Below are positions 49,401 to 57,400 of a stretch of DNA of 64,000 nucleotides, piece by piece. A program made the position numbers and the translations under genes. The notes under the pieces were generated by a model, which was not told the DNA's origin, made no database searches, and was given only the letters and a program-made list of their open reading frames with translations. Source of the stretch: a virus; the IMG/VR virus record IMGVR_UViG_3300033182_000980, positions 186,001-250,000 of that record; one strand, written 5' to 3'. The first letter of the stretch is position 1, and each line of letters starts with the position of its first letter.

Positions 49401-49664
49401 AGATGAAACAGATCCATTTGAGAAGGTAATCGGTCCGAATCCTAGTCTTGGGGGTTGACCTTCAAGTGCGTCAGATGTGAGGTCATCTAAGTTGAGCTGG
49501 ACATTGTAGCCTAAGTATTCATTAGTATTGTTTGAGGAGATGACTTCCGAAGCTACTACGCTTGTGTCGAGACTCCCAATCAAAGATGTGTCTGACCCCG
49601 AAGCATCAGTGCCTTGACTTGAAACGATTGTGATTGGGTTTCTATCTATGGACTTCTTAGGCAT
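43482..49664 (-). CDS. Giant tail/fibre protein (2060 aa)
   Basis: 2060 residues, the largest product in the window. Entirely Asn/Thr/Ser/Gly/Tyr-rich and beta-strand-like, with no coiled coil, membrane segment or catalytic motif. The first ~150 residues differ from the shared N-terminal domain of 37306-42630 and 49667-52921. Located between those two fibre-like genes with 2-nt gaps, so probably part of the same tail-tip structure. Composition and size suggest a receptor-binding or baseplate-surrounding protein; there is no family match I can name. Confidence 0.68.
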   Translation of the reverse strand: MPKKSIDRNPITIVSSQGTDASGSDTSLIGSLDTSVVASEVISSNNTNEYLGYNVQLNLDDLTSDALEGQPPRLGFGPITFSNGSVSSTHDGRPDWGQAKVVDNPPWLTQRKKWAERFEMPHYYYGTDMTENPSSTYDAKYINPLGKYDTVNFNYRNSDINSDQGLSVNTVTHGQGTPYEFENGYGGVQQSVPRTAFQNIEATEIYPFSYKNSSVSEESVSDFFNSATGITLGFNAGTGTSSLSVKEGQASISLGSPFRTTTYLPSLTEGLTDLTVSEPLPQDVGIVVSGVLFPADRGVVALVRFASDPYGVATSFVGSPATTVDDIESRVIGAINLGQGAGPNDGSPGDVIFNNTSSDTFPSRKTGQYDLYELHTGNYTTESTRSGPIADLVGVPDKTSIGKVRLLTNANAFDGSTTRVGGIPVLFSPFEKISKQSNLTSLPWADFYSESDPEPSLGAYVIDSTGATIQATINTGTSEIDIDPANVNTPFTYYAYVLKEERNFLSYRMPVLRDYSPNGLQTPPLERDRFFIKRKPNQDQDSADYANRFTTAGGYTTFGEQDNYSFQVARYRQVITLTNEYTLDGTTSTGVNGGLALDSAQPEFNFGSIALMHFKTERAFESFVRDGVAPSESDLYSQSLVDYSTLNNNVGEYLGMTGGDGLTDTEASYQPSKSLSVFRPNLNFLQKSSLASFGIKSKSQSYGIHPTEGDIDTLSRDDTYFSWVSGVLYAHPNSWFSYKGHGTSHFGGSVNRATETQNTKFRVEIEITKKFVQGTDSMSDWTNTEANPSVPFETIRPTLQILTSDLTASNNLVANSVEYFDNDTLPQYTITTKHQQVWANATDLKGGVVDGNIAVIPTGDSVKAVNDLTLYDSKQGLCTFTTVGFRPSVLLNNPHKQFENLGVISVKDDLSNNSLGFTKKVLYHSSRKLSLLELYGDRLIPTGTTLGGGSAIANANIYVMDKKGPTGVDPFGTGVQVYAESHDIVGQEYRNKESFAEVFLQARWENNDPISSVLTPKSCGQAFSIYRYDEEGYKVYVELELLPIGGDEANGYALELCTGWDWVRNTQQEPQLLAGVDADYYYRSDVPVYRPVENTPTRVAATSHMDAKYIAIKDVDYYIECHPSVPYDHDIGINGIKDTQGLNLPPNTVIPEFQVVPSAWNKSTKQKSGIYQLGQTWGYGNAARKADLYLDFQSTSGVNRIYLYENMGDNTTYIQSNALGPYYGEGINTNTHSAGVFVNCQLGATVHLCGSYLQTYSSTDPEEIRFANFLRQVKEHPHPALSLTKDGIRNFGERIVEVIPTGRKELPEYGNFTQDVLGYITFSGQGNRQAGTTYNLHAVDTQTRFPLTSLLTPRKDTQERFLDESYRIEHSLLSVLDNNDPDTSYQFGNHSDVSGATPAVGNTELRSNLVGPGLPHFGSGVNGGYISFPVRDEVNYSPRMARVDKNNNRFDPATYPLPNLMKFSHHGYAGYLRNNLHLRRIKTTNPLDPLDWLEAQVSGFPNMTRNHLSGSKYGTPPRGILVYPSQNFFGPTVTEFGYDLNYTTNGAANRNPLIDSHVGWYLPNTDIHPTNLIPGNADKIDSGFGWVDDGVATLPLIRHAQPDYSSLPVKPDVGYLRAFDLNFGKSNERSPHIPYWNRDWTETANGNQVDRLAEDADPQGLIESGEWVRYKVDDQGNTSFTPIKLRLVGIDWDMISYVDPKFPNARRDGTVYTIDSKKYLMRKRVMRVFVKVPGLTTWLDVGVMNGEVGESYVQYAGDPTGTFGGMNEGGATSDKTHPSIDGAGCCVSYKETFLVEEGLVALDLELDVGFVPAFNTLGTENFEGSANEYEWLGSHDEYLGEKAKTIWVGNSTRHYGDTIYRKWGAGNKEAPILVKVILSDPDNPSYELHPNDPTALVDRVDLDNLLVLEANVYPNGTREVYDIWPSPNKSYRGHSFPPDDRAPTWARRGLMGIEVLRPDGSNFDRDEVIDRPEYTKINLFGDIDTTTSNGEDDRTLYMLHYDDAQQTGTNASGYLRGATALSHDGTNVIKTNKQTYTFAGDVITPIGGGVQKTLTNKGKG

Positions 49665-49666
49665 TT

Positions 49667-52600
49667 TTATTCTCCGAGCAAAAGCTGGTTGCGTGTTCTA
49701 TAAACACAAGCGGCGACATAGTTGTCAGCTAAATTTTCTCTCATATCAACAGCGACACCTTGACCCCATTCGTTTGTCTTGACGAATACCACTAGGACAA
49801 CCTCACCTTTACGATAAAGAGTGTGGTTGTCATCTACGACTCGCATAAGACATGGAAGTGCAGTCTTGTAGTTGCTGTGTATTCCACCCATATTCTTGGC
49901 AAAAGCAGAAGGGAAATAACTAGCGTCTTCCATAGTAGGGTAGTACGCCCTACTCTCATTGTCTTTAAGAGGAGGTTGACCTACATTTGTATCTCCCAAA
50001 GCTACATTTACCGAAGAAACGAACGGTACAAATGAAGGTAGGTTGATAGATCCTGTGTTGATCTTGAGGTCATCAAGAATAACTTCGGGAGAACTTAGAG
50101 TTTGGTACTCCTCATAGTTAGACGCATTGTGGTGTGTAGCAAGTTGATCAGTTGGGTTGAAGAACGGATAATGCTCCCCTGTCTTTAAGTAAGCTCCGAT
50201 TTCTTTACCTATGACTAATGGTTGTAAGTTCAACTCATCTGGTATAACACCACCTGCATTAACTCCTACATCTGGAACAGTGATCGCAAAGTCTGACCCA
50301 ACAGTTTTAGGTGCGTGTCTACGATAAGACACAAAGATCGTGCTATCTGTAGGTGCATCGGGATAAGGCTCAAGAGGATAGGCACTTATTTCGATCAATC
50401 TTTGCCCTGAGTTCCAAGCAGGGCCAGAGTCTACATTCCAACCAATCTTTGACTCTGCGTGTTGATAATTGGTGTTAGCGTTATCAAGAGTAAGGTTAGT
50501 TCCTGCATTACTTCGGTCTGTAATCGTAGGGGCTAGGTCAGCGTTGTAATAGAGTCTCCAAGGTAAATAAGAGCTTGTAGGACTGCTTGACACTAGTTGT
50601 ATCGTTTGCTGTGCGTACACATACTCTAACGATACTTCTTTGGTGTTAGGGATCACATTTGAGATAGGAGGGGCGTTCCCATTCCCTTGACCTGGATATG
50701 GGTCGTAAGCGTTCGTGGGTGCTAACTCTGTGAGTACAGCAGAACCTGTGGGGTATCCCGATCTGTCGGGTATAGGGGCTTCGGCAACAGTGCCACTAAG
50801 ACCACGATCAATAGAGGAGTAGTCAAAGATAAGCTCAATAAAGATTTCTTTGTCACTGTTTGTAGACTGTCCGTCAGCATCACCTACGAGCAAATAGTCA
50901 CCAGCACCAATGATACCACCGTTGACTAAGACTCCTGGGTTTGCATCTAATGTGATCACAACTTGGTTTGAACCTAGACCTGTGATGCTTTGAATACGAA
51001 CTTGTTGTTCAATAGCGTTAACAAAATGTCCATCGTTGTGCCAGCAATACCCAATGTCGATGAGCTTAGGTAGGATTGTATTATCATCAGCAGGTAGTGT
51101 ATCTCCACTGTTGCTCGCCCATCCTAAATGCCCCGATATATCAAGAGTAGTCAGATCAATGGTTATCTGATCTCCCTCATACCAATAGTCTCCAGTACCT
51201 CCAGCATGAGATACAGAGATACCAGTTGACGGTTGATTAGGGGTGTTAGACGGTTTAGCTGTGATGTAAATTCGTTCTGTGGTTGGTTCGTTTGACCATC
51301 TACGAGCGATGTGGTCAAAGTTTTGCCTCCACTGACCAGCTCCCCCGATGTTTGCTGGTTCATTTCTCCCATATACATCACACACAAGTGGAGTGTGGCT
51401 CACACCACCCGAACCATTCCCTGTGGTCTGTAAGTTATCAGCACGAGCAAACCAAGTTCTATTAGTGTCGTCTAAGAGAGAGTGGTACTGATAGTCTAAT
51501 TCTGCCGAGAAATCGAGTCCTCTAGGGTAGACCCTTCTCCTTAGATCGAGGACATCGTACTCGGAGATCTGATCTGCAAACAAGCCATCTGGTCGGTCTG
51601 AATGTCCTACAGATACATTATCAACATAGTTGTTAGCACCTAGAGTTGTACCATTATGGTCATGGAGAGCACCTGTGTTGAAAGAGCCTATTGGGTTGAA
51701 CCCATTTGCTCCATCGTTCGCATTTCTACGAAACACATAACAGATAGGGATAGCATATACATACCCATCAACAGTTCCAAGGTCTTGAGCGGCAGCTTCT
51801 GACCCATCTCCAGCATACCATAGACCAGTATCGGTATCATGTCTTTCAAAGGGGTATCCTGCAACAGCTCCACCTTGTGATCCTTGAGCTAAAACAGTGT
51901 TGCTTTCAAACCCAAAGATTTCTTGAGACAAGTCAGTAGAGATACCGTCCATCCTAAGTCGGTATTGGACTTGGATTCTACGAGTGGACGACACATTTAC
52001 ATTTGGGTCTTGGATGTTGTCATCAAGATGTGTAGTGGGGTCGGAGAGTACATTCCCCGCAAAGTAAACTTTATTTGCATTGGGCTTACCCTCACCATCA
52101 GAACCACCTGCTGGTTGGTTGAGGATACGAATACCTGCTGTATTTGAGCTTACAAGAGTGAAACTATTTGGGTCTGTGCCTACATGATTTCCACTCGCTC
52201 CCCCATTATGGTTGAGGAATAGATACTCTGTACCTCTTGTCTCAGCGAATGTGGTAACACCATCAACAGTCAATCCAAGATTAGCTCCGTCATAATCATT
52301 AATGGCTTGAGCCATATTGCGAGCTGTCTCGGCGGGGGTCACGCCTTTCTGAAAGTCAACCCCAACAGTAAGGGTGATCGTATTATTAGCTGGAGGTGGA
52401 GTTGGGTTTACCCCTTTTGTGAATTTAAATGTGTCATTGGGTTGAGCGGATATGATCTTGACCCTAGACTTTGACTGCATAGCAGGAGTGACTTCTCGCC
52501 TCCATACTTCAAGGAATACAAAGTCTCCTCTAGTGCCTGGTCCTGCACCTACATCTGGCACTGCTAAGGTGATCTTGTTCGTACCGTCTGTGGCATCGGT

Positions 52601-52921
52601 GTTGCGAACATCAATAACCATCCCATTAACCATTGCTTTGAATGGGTTAATGACGAAGCTGTTTGCAGTAAAGTTTGGATTTAGATTAGGTGGGTCTGCA
52701 TCATCATAAGGATCTTCAAAAGAGAATGACCCAATAGACTCATCTTGCCCTTGATAAGAAATCATGCCACTAGGGAGCGTGTTCTTCTTATTGAGGATGT
52801 CTTGGGTAAGATTAAGTTCACTATCAAGCATGGGTCTTCCAGCTTGATATACGACACTATCCCACGCATAGTTTGTGGGGTTGAGATCCCGACTTGTAGA
52901 GGGTAGGTATTTTTGAGACAT
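49667..52921 (-). CDS. Long tail/fibre protein with shared attachment domain
   Basis: 1084 residues. Starts with the domain shared with 37306-42630: NYAWDSVVYQAGRPMLDSELNLTQDIL, FVINPFKAMVNGMVIDVRNTD, RGDFVFLEVWRREV. Further shared blocks (RRIQVQYRLRMDGISTDLSQEIFGFESN against KRVQVQYRFRVVDNIDIYSHLEGMSSN; VYAIPICYVFRRN against VYGIPICAITRRN; RPDGLFADQISEYDVLDLRR against RPDGKYADQIHTEDLFDMRH) extend the homology over at least the first 450 residues. The remainder is unique. Two fibres sharing one mount may give the phage two receptor specificities. Confidence 0.74.
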   Translation of the reverse strand: MSQKYLPSTSRDLNPTNYAWDSVVYQAGRPMLDSELNLTQDILNKKNTLPSGMISYQGQDESIGSFSFEDPYDDADPPNLNPNFTANSFVINPFKAMVNGMVIDVRNTDATDGTNKITLAVPDVGAGPGTRGDFVFLEVWRREVTPAMQSKSRVKIISAQPNDTFKFTKGVNPTPPPANNTITLTVGVDFQKGVTPAETARNMAQAINDYDGANLGLTVDGVTTFAETRGTEYLFLNHNGGASGNHVGTDPNSFTLVSSNTAGIRILNQPAGGSDGEGKPNANKVYFAGNVLSDPTTHLDDNIQDPNVNVSSTRRIQVQYRLRMDGISTDLSQEIFGFESNTVLAQGSQGGAVAGYPFERHDTDTGLWYAGDGSEAAAQDLGTVDGYVYAIPICYVFRRNANDGANGFNPIGSFNTGALHDHNGTTLGANNYVDNVSVGHSDRPDGLFADQISEYDVLDLRRRVYPRGLDFSAELDYQYHSLLDDTNRTWFARADNLQTTGNGSGGVSHTPLVCDVYGRNEPANIGGAGQWRQNFDHIARRWSNEPTTERIYITAKPSNTPNQPSTGISVSHAGGTGDYWYEGDQITIDLTTLDISGHLGWASNSGDTLPADDNTILPKLIDIGYCWHNDGHFVNAIEQQVRIQSITGLGSNQVVITLDANPGVLVNGGIIGAGDYLLVGDADGQSTNSDKEIFIELIFDYSSIDRGLSGTVAEAPIPDRSGYPTGSAVLTELAPTNAYDPYPGQGNGNAPPISNVIPNTKEVSLEYVYAQQTIQLVSSSPTSSYLPWRLYYNADLAPTITDRSNAGTNLTLDNANTNYQHAESKIGWNVDSGPAWNSGQRLIEISAYPLEPYPDAPTDSTIFVSYRRHAPKTVGSDFAITVPDVGVNAGGVIPDELNLQPLVIGKEIGAYLKTGEHYPFFNPTDQLATHHNASNYEEYQTLSSPEVILDDLKINTGSINLPSFVPFVSSVNVALGDTNVGQPPLKDNESRAYYPTMEDASYFPSAFAKNMGGIHSNYKTALPCLMRVVDDNHTLYRKGEVVLVVFVKTNEWGQGVAVDMRENLADNYVAACVYRTRNQLLLGE

Positions 52922-52933
52922 CTTTCACACCCC

Positions 52934-53575
52934 TTAAAAGGTCAATCGCCAAGTGATTGCTAAGATAGCTCCACTTGGTTTATTGATGACAGGGAATGTG
53001 AGGTAGTTTACGAGGATGTCGCTACCTGTGATGTCAGTGGTTAAATCACGAGAGGGGAATACATCAGCGAGCTGACTGAACTCTGCTGATCCTCCCGACA
53101 CACCCGAAACGGTACACATCAGGCCCATCTCTGTTAACGCACCCACAGCATCTGCCGACTCAAATGTGGTTGTAAAGTCAACGATGTTTGTAGGCACATT
53201 AGCTAGGCTACCATCGGAGTTTCGATACACAACGCTCGTAAATGTTTTTCTGAACAAAGGCACATTGATCTTGCGTTGTCTGTAGTCAGCAATGTCGGGG
53301 CTTGCAGAAGAACCCGAAGCACCTGTTCCAACAGCGAGCATATCAACGCCACGAGCGAATCCAGCCCCTAAGTTTCTTGAGAACAGAATCGCCGCTAAGA
53401 TACCACCGTCAAGCGTATAGACATTGGACTTGTCTAAAACGATTTCTTCTCGTCCGTCCTCATATTGAAGGACTCCAAAGACATCACCTTTAACTTTGAT
53501 TCCGAGATTATCTTCAAAGCCAAGTCCGAAGTTTACAGCAGTTGTCTTAGGTGGTGGGATTTTTGTAGAGATCAT
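52934..53575 (-). CDS. Putative tail/baseplate protein, paralog A
   Basis: 213 residues from the ATG at 53575, where GGAGG lies in the stem of an upstream inverted repeat. The N-terminal block (KVKGDVFGVLQYEDGREEIVLDKSNVYTLDGG) corresponds to KGFVEVTLKDRNGNVISHEKGENTVVEM in the next gene upstream, and the ends (LAITWRLTF, LDISYTLTF) also agree, so 52934-53575 and 53657-54370 are diverged paralogs. Small, beta-rich, without enzyme motif. Both have their own promoter elements in an otherwise continuous structural row, implying a higher copy number. Confidence 0.65.
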   Translation of the reverse strand: MISTKIPPPKTTAVNFGLGFEDNLGIKVKGDVFGVLQYEDGREEIVLDKSNVYTLDGGILAAILFSRNLGAGFARGVDMLAVGTGASGSSASPDIADYRQRKINVPLFRKTFTSVVYRNSDGSLANVPTNIVDFTTTFESADAVGALTEMGLMCTVSGVSGGSAEFSQLADVFPSRDLTTDITGSDILVNYLTFPVINKPSGAILAITWRLTF

Positions 53576-53580
53576 ATTTT

Positions 53581-53633
53581 CCTCCATTTGAAGATATGGG
53601 GCTGATAATGGAGGGTTATTTAAGACTTACAAA
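53581..53633 (-). promoter_or_regulatory. 8-bp ribosome-site hairpin with diverged promoter element
   Basis: Arms CCTCCATT (53581-53588) and AATGGAGG (53607-53614), perfect; the start-proximal transcript arm contains the GGAGG used at the ATG 53575. Upstream, 53617-53633 (minus TTTGTAAGTCTTAAATA) is a diverged TAGT-type element. Confidence 0.5.
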
Positions 53634-53656
53634 TCTCCCACCCTCCTCACCTTAAT

Positions 53657-54370
53657 TTACGCACCGAAAGTTAAGGTGTAGCTGATGTCTAGTGTACCAT
53701 CGTCAGTCTTTGTGATGGTGTTAGCGAGAACTTTTCTTGCGAACATTCTCATGTTCGTAGTTGTGGTAGGTACTTCAGCATTAACAAACCCTTCAGTGTC
53801 AACATTGTCTCCTACTGTCCAGAGTGCGATTTCTGAAATCCCATTGGCAATGTTTCCTTGGTCGGTAGCGAATGTGGTTGTGAACTTGATTGACTTAGCA
53901 CTAGGGAAAGTCACCGAGTCAATGATACGAGTCCTAACATTCACATCAAGGTGGTTATGGTTATCATCAACCATGCTGACTTGTGTTCCAGGGCTTGCTA
54001 CATCTGCATTTGCGTTTGCGTGAGCATTACCAGCCGAGTCATTACCTAAGTTGTCCCCAACACAGATATACCCGATCTGATTCACATTTGATGTCTCTTG
54101 AGTATGGAGTAAACCATTACCTACACCTGTCGGACCAATGTAGTTTGCACCAGTAGGGTGGGTGGTGTTGTCTGTCATGTTAGTGGATTCTGGTCTGTCA
54201 GCGGCATCAATGCCATTTCCAGCAGAGCCAAGACGAGGGTATATAGCGTCCATAACGATGTTATTGGACATCTCAACGACTGTATTCTCTCCTTTTTCGT
54301 GAGAGATCACATTGCCATTACGATCTTTTAGGGTGACTTCTACGAAGCCTTTGATTACGAGTCCATTCAT
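53657..54370 (-). CDS. Putative tail/baseplate protein, paralog B
   Basis: 237 residues from the ATG at 54370, with GGAGG eight bases upstream (an ATG at 54385 lies inside that ribosome site and is less likely). Diverged paralog of 52934-53575. Its middle has a His/Asn-rich stretch (VDDNHNHLDVNVRTRI) that may be a loop or metal site. Ends in a typical beta strand (GTLDISYTLTFGA). Probably virion, near the fibres. Its own promoter and a 7-bp hairpin lie upstream. Confidence 0.65.
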   Translation of the reverse strand: MNGLVIKGFVEVTLKDRNGNVISHEKGENTVVEMSNNIVMDAIYPRLGSAGNGIDAADRPESTNMTDNTTHPTGANYIGPTGVGNGLLHTQETSNVNQIGYICVGDNLGNDSAGNAHANANADVASPGTQVSMVDDNHNHLDVNVRTRIIDSVTFPSAKSIKFTTTFATDQGNIANGISEIALWTVGDNVDTEGFVNAEVPTTTTNMRMFARKVLANTITKTDDGTLDISYTLTFGA

Positions 54371-54385
54371 AGTATCTTCCTCCAT

Positions 54386-54432
54386 TTAAGGGTGGTGTTT
54401 CATCTTAGTGCCCTTAATAAATAAAGTATTAA
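54386..54432 (-). promoter_or_regulatory. Promoter element plus hairpin
   Basis: Element 54417-54432 (minus TTAATACTTTATTTAT), containing the stop codon of 54429-60137. Arms TTAAGGG (54386-54392) and CCCTTAA (54411-54417), perfect 7 bp; the ribosome site GGAGG lies just outside the stem. Confidence 0.55.
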
Positions 54433-57400
54433 GGTCTTGAGTCGGGGTCTTGTTCCCATACTACAAAGCCGTCTCTGCGAATATAGAAATAATGTCTATA
54501 AGTCACATTGGCGATGTTGTCTTGCTGGAACAAGTTAGTGTAGGTGATGTTAGATTGTGCATTATACTCTGTGTTGTAGCTGTTACCAACATCATTGGTA
54601 GGGTTCACCCTAATATGTAGTTCGACATCAGGCCCTACATGATCCTTTGTATAAGTAATGAGTTTATACCTCTGAGTTCTTGGGAGAGTGTAAGAAAGTC
54701 GAGCTACATTGTCCACATTGGTGTCTGTGTTATACCCATAGGTAAAGTTATAGTCAGTCACACCTGGATTATTGTAGTTGATGTAAGTGCTGTTAGGAGC
54801 ACCAGCGTGTAAAGTCGGAGTATACCTTTGATCCAAAACATCCTCGTTGTTTTGAGGGTTAGCGTCTGTCTCTGTGTTGTTCGCCTTGTTCAGTATTATG
54901 TGGTAATACTCGCTGTTATTATTCGGAGTGAGTCGAGTATAGAAGTAAACAGATGTTGGATTGCCCACGGAGGTGAGCTTATCTGGAACAACATCTTGGG
55001 TGAATACGACATCTTGTTGAGCAGACCTAAGCCTAATGTTGTGGTAATAGAAATAGTATCCTCCCTGTAAGGTATTTGTATCGCCAGTGTTATTACTCGC
55101 TAACTCATAATAAGTTTCCCCACTACAATAGCCTGTCATGGTTTCATTAGAACCACCCCTCTTTAACGCCATCTTACATACATCGACTTGGCTAGAGTTC
55201 TTTTGGCTATGGAAGTAAAGCGTATAGTCTTTATCGTTATCTAAAGGGCCAACCTTGACATGAGCGTCCTCGTTTTGATTTTGGTTGGCATTACTATTTA
55301 CAAGATACAAGTATGGAGAAGTCGGCCCACTCCAACCAGAAACATTATCGGCAGAGGATCGGTAAGGTGATGACACTGTTGTGGTGTAGCTGTTAACATA
55401 GACTAAGCTATCCATTTCACCACCTGCTTCGTACAAGTGGATCTCAAAGCCATTCGTGCCATTTGGGTGTTTGAACGAGAGATATAGATAATCTTGAGGT
55501 ACAACGAAGTTTGCCTCGACATCATCTGTGATAGAGACGGTACTTGGGTCTAACTGATTAGTGCTAGAGATAAACGCTGTCGCATCTGCATTGAAAGACA
55601 GAGTATCGGATAAGGTAATCGTGAGGTTGGTGTCCGCATCATCAGATATGCCTGTCAGCAAATCACTAGCGTTATGTGAGGAAATATATGCCTCTGTAAA
55701 GTCGTTAAAGAAAAGAGGCATCGTGTCCTCTACATAGAGGGCTAAAGAGGTCGCAACAGCGTCAGTTATCGTGGCGAAATCGCTTGTTGGTGCTAGTGAT
55801 TGATAAAGAGGTACAATCACATCATCTTCAATGTTGGGGAATGTACTTGACTCATCTAAGCTACCTAAAGAGTAGTTGGCTTCTATCGCATCAGAGACTT
55901 GGAAAGTGTCGCTGACATTTATTGATGAGATAAAGGCTATGATCTCATCATTGATTGGGTCAACAGAGTCGGTTTCAAGTACATCTACGAAGCTCTTAGT
56001 GTAATCAACGAGATCAGTAATCTTGGGTACATTGCTGTCTGTGGATCTGGGTAAGAAGATATAACTCGCTAAGAGTGCGTCTGGATTACTATCCGACACA
56101 TTAGGTACATCAGACCTTACCCCAATGCCTTTGATCCTTGCTTCAACATCGTCAGAGATGATCGACACTGTGGACGAAGGCACGATCCTTTGGAAGATAG
56201 GCACTTCCACATTTTCCACTATGTTGGGGAAGATGTCGGAAAGGTTAATCTTATTGAGTATGTAGTTGTACTCCAAGCTGGCTTCTATCGCAGGGAAATC
56301 TGACTCATTTCTAACAGCGACATAGTTTAACGCCCAAGATACCGAGTCTGTAATGTCAGCTACACTTTGGGTGATTGTAGAGGGTAAGAGTAATAATGAG
56401 GTTGAGACTTGATCTGTGGGGAGTGTAATCGCAGATGCCTCGTCAATGTAGGTAAGTCTTTGCTCATACTCTATATCTTCGGAGATTTGAGGTACTTTGT
56501 CATCCACGCTTGTAAAGACAAACCCTGGAGTTTCAAAGTTGTTCTTCCATGAGAAATCAAACCCTAAGTTTGGAAGGGCATAGTTATCGTTCGTGACAAC
56601 TGATTCACTTATGGCATAAGTGTGAGTGGGGGTGGAAACGACCTCTATCTCTTTAGTCGCTGTTGGGTTAGGGTCTGCCGAGGGGTTAAAAGAAGTGACC
56701 TCACCTGGATTTGTGGCAAATGTGACAGCGTGTAAATAGTATCCAGGTGCGTAAACATCATCATCAAGGTCGAGTTGGTAAGTTTCTGCCGAGCTGGCCC
56801 AATCTGTATTAAGAGAGTAGGGTGCATCTGTGCCTTGTGAGAAGAAATGCACTTGCGTTACATCAGCTAAATCAATCTCAAGCACCATTTCAATGTAATA
56901 GGTTTCGTTAGGTAAGTGATTGAATACAGCGTTGATTTCTGCCGTGTAGTCGGGTCCTGTTCCATTAGTGTAGGTAAATGGGCTTGGAGGGCTTTCGTCC
57001 ATGAGTCTATAAGCGAGGGGGGCACCCGTAGTGGTAGGTAAAACTGGCCATTCTTCTATGGCATTGAACCCATTACTATCAGCCCTTGGTGTGAGAGTTT
57101 GATAGTATTTAACTCCGTCTGAACCAACCCTATATATTGAGAAGTAAGCATAAGTACCTACAACACCTTGTTGCTCTATTTCACCTGGACCTGCCGCATT
57201 GTTCCATACACCTGTATAGTTAAAATAAAGGTATGTAGGTATTGTATTGACTGTGGCTGTCTCAATAACAGACCTCGGTCCTAAGATGTAAAGCGAAGGG
57301 TCGGGATAAAGCCATTCGTCTTGTGGTACATGAGGGTTGTAGTCGTTTGTAAATCCGTCTCGACCATCGAGTTCATAACCTGTGATCACATCCTCATAAA

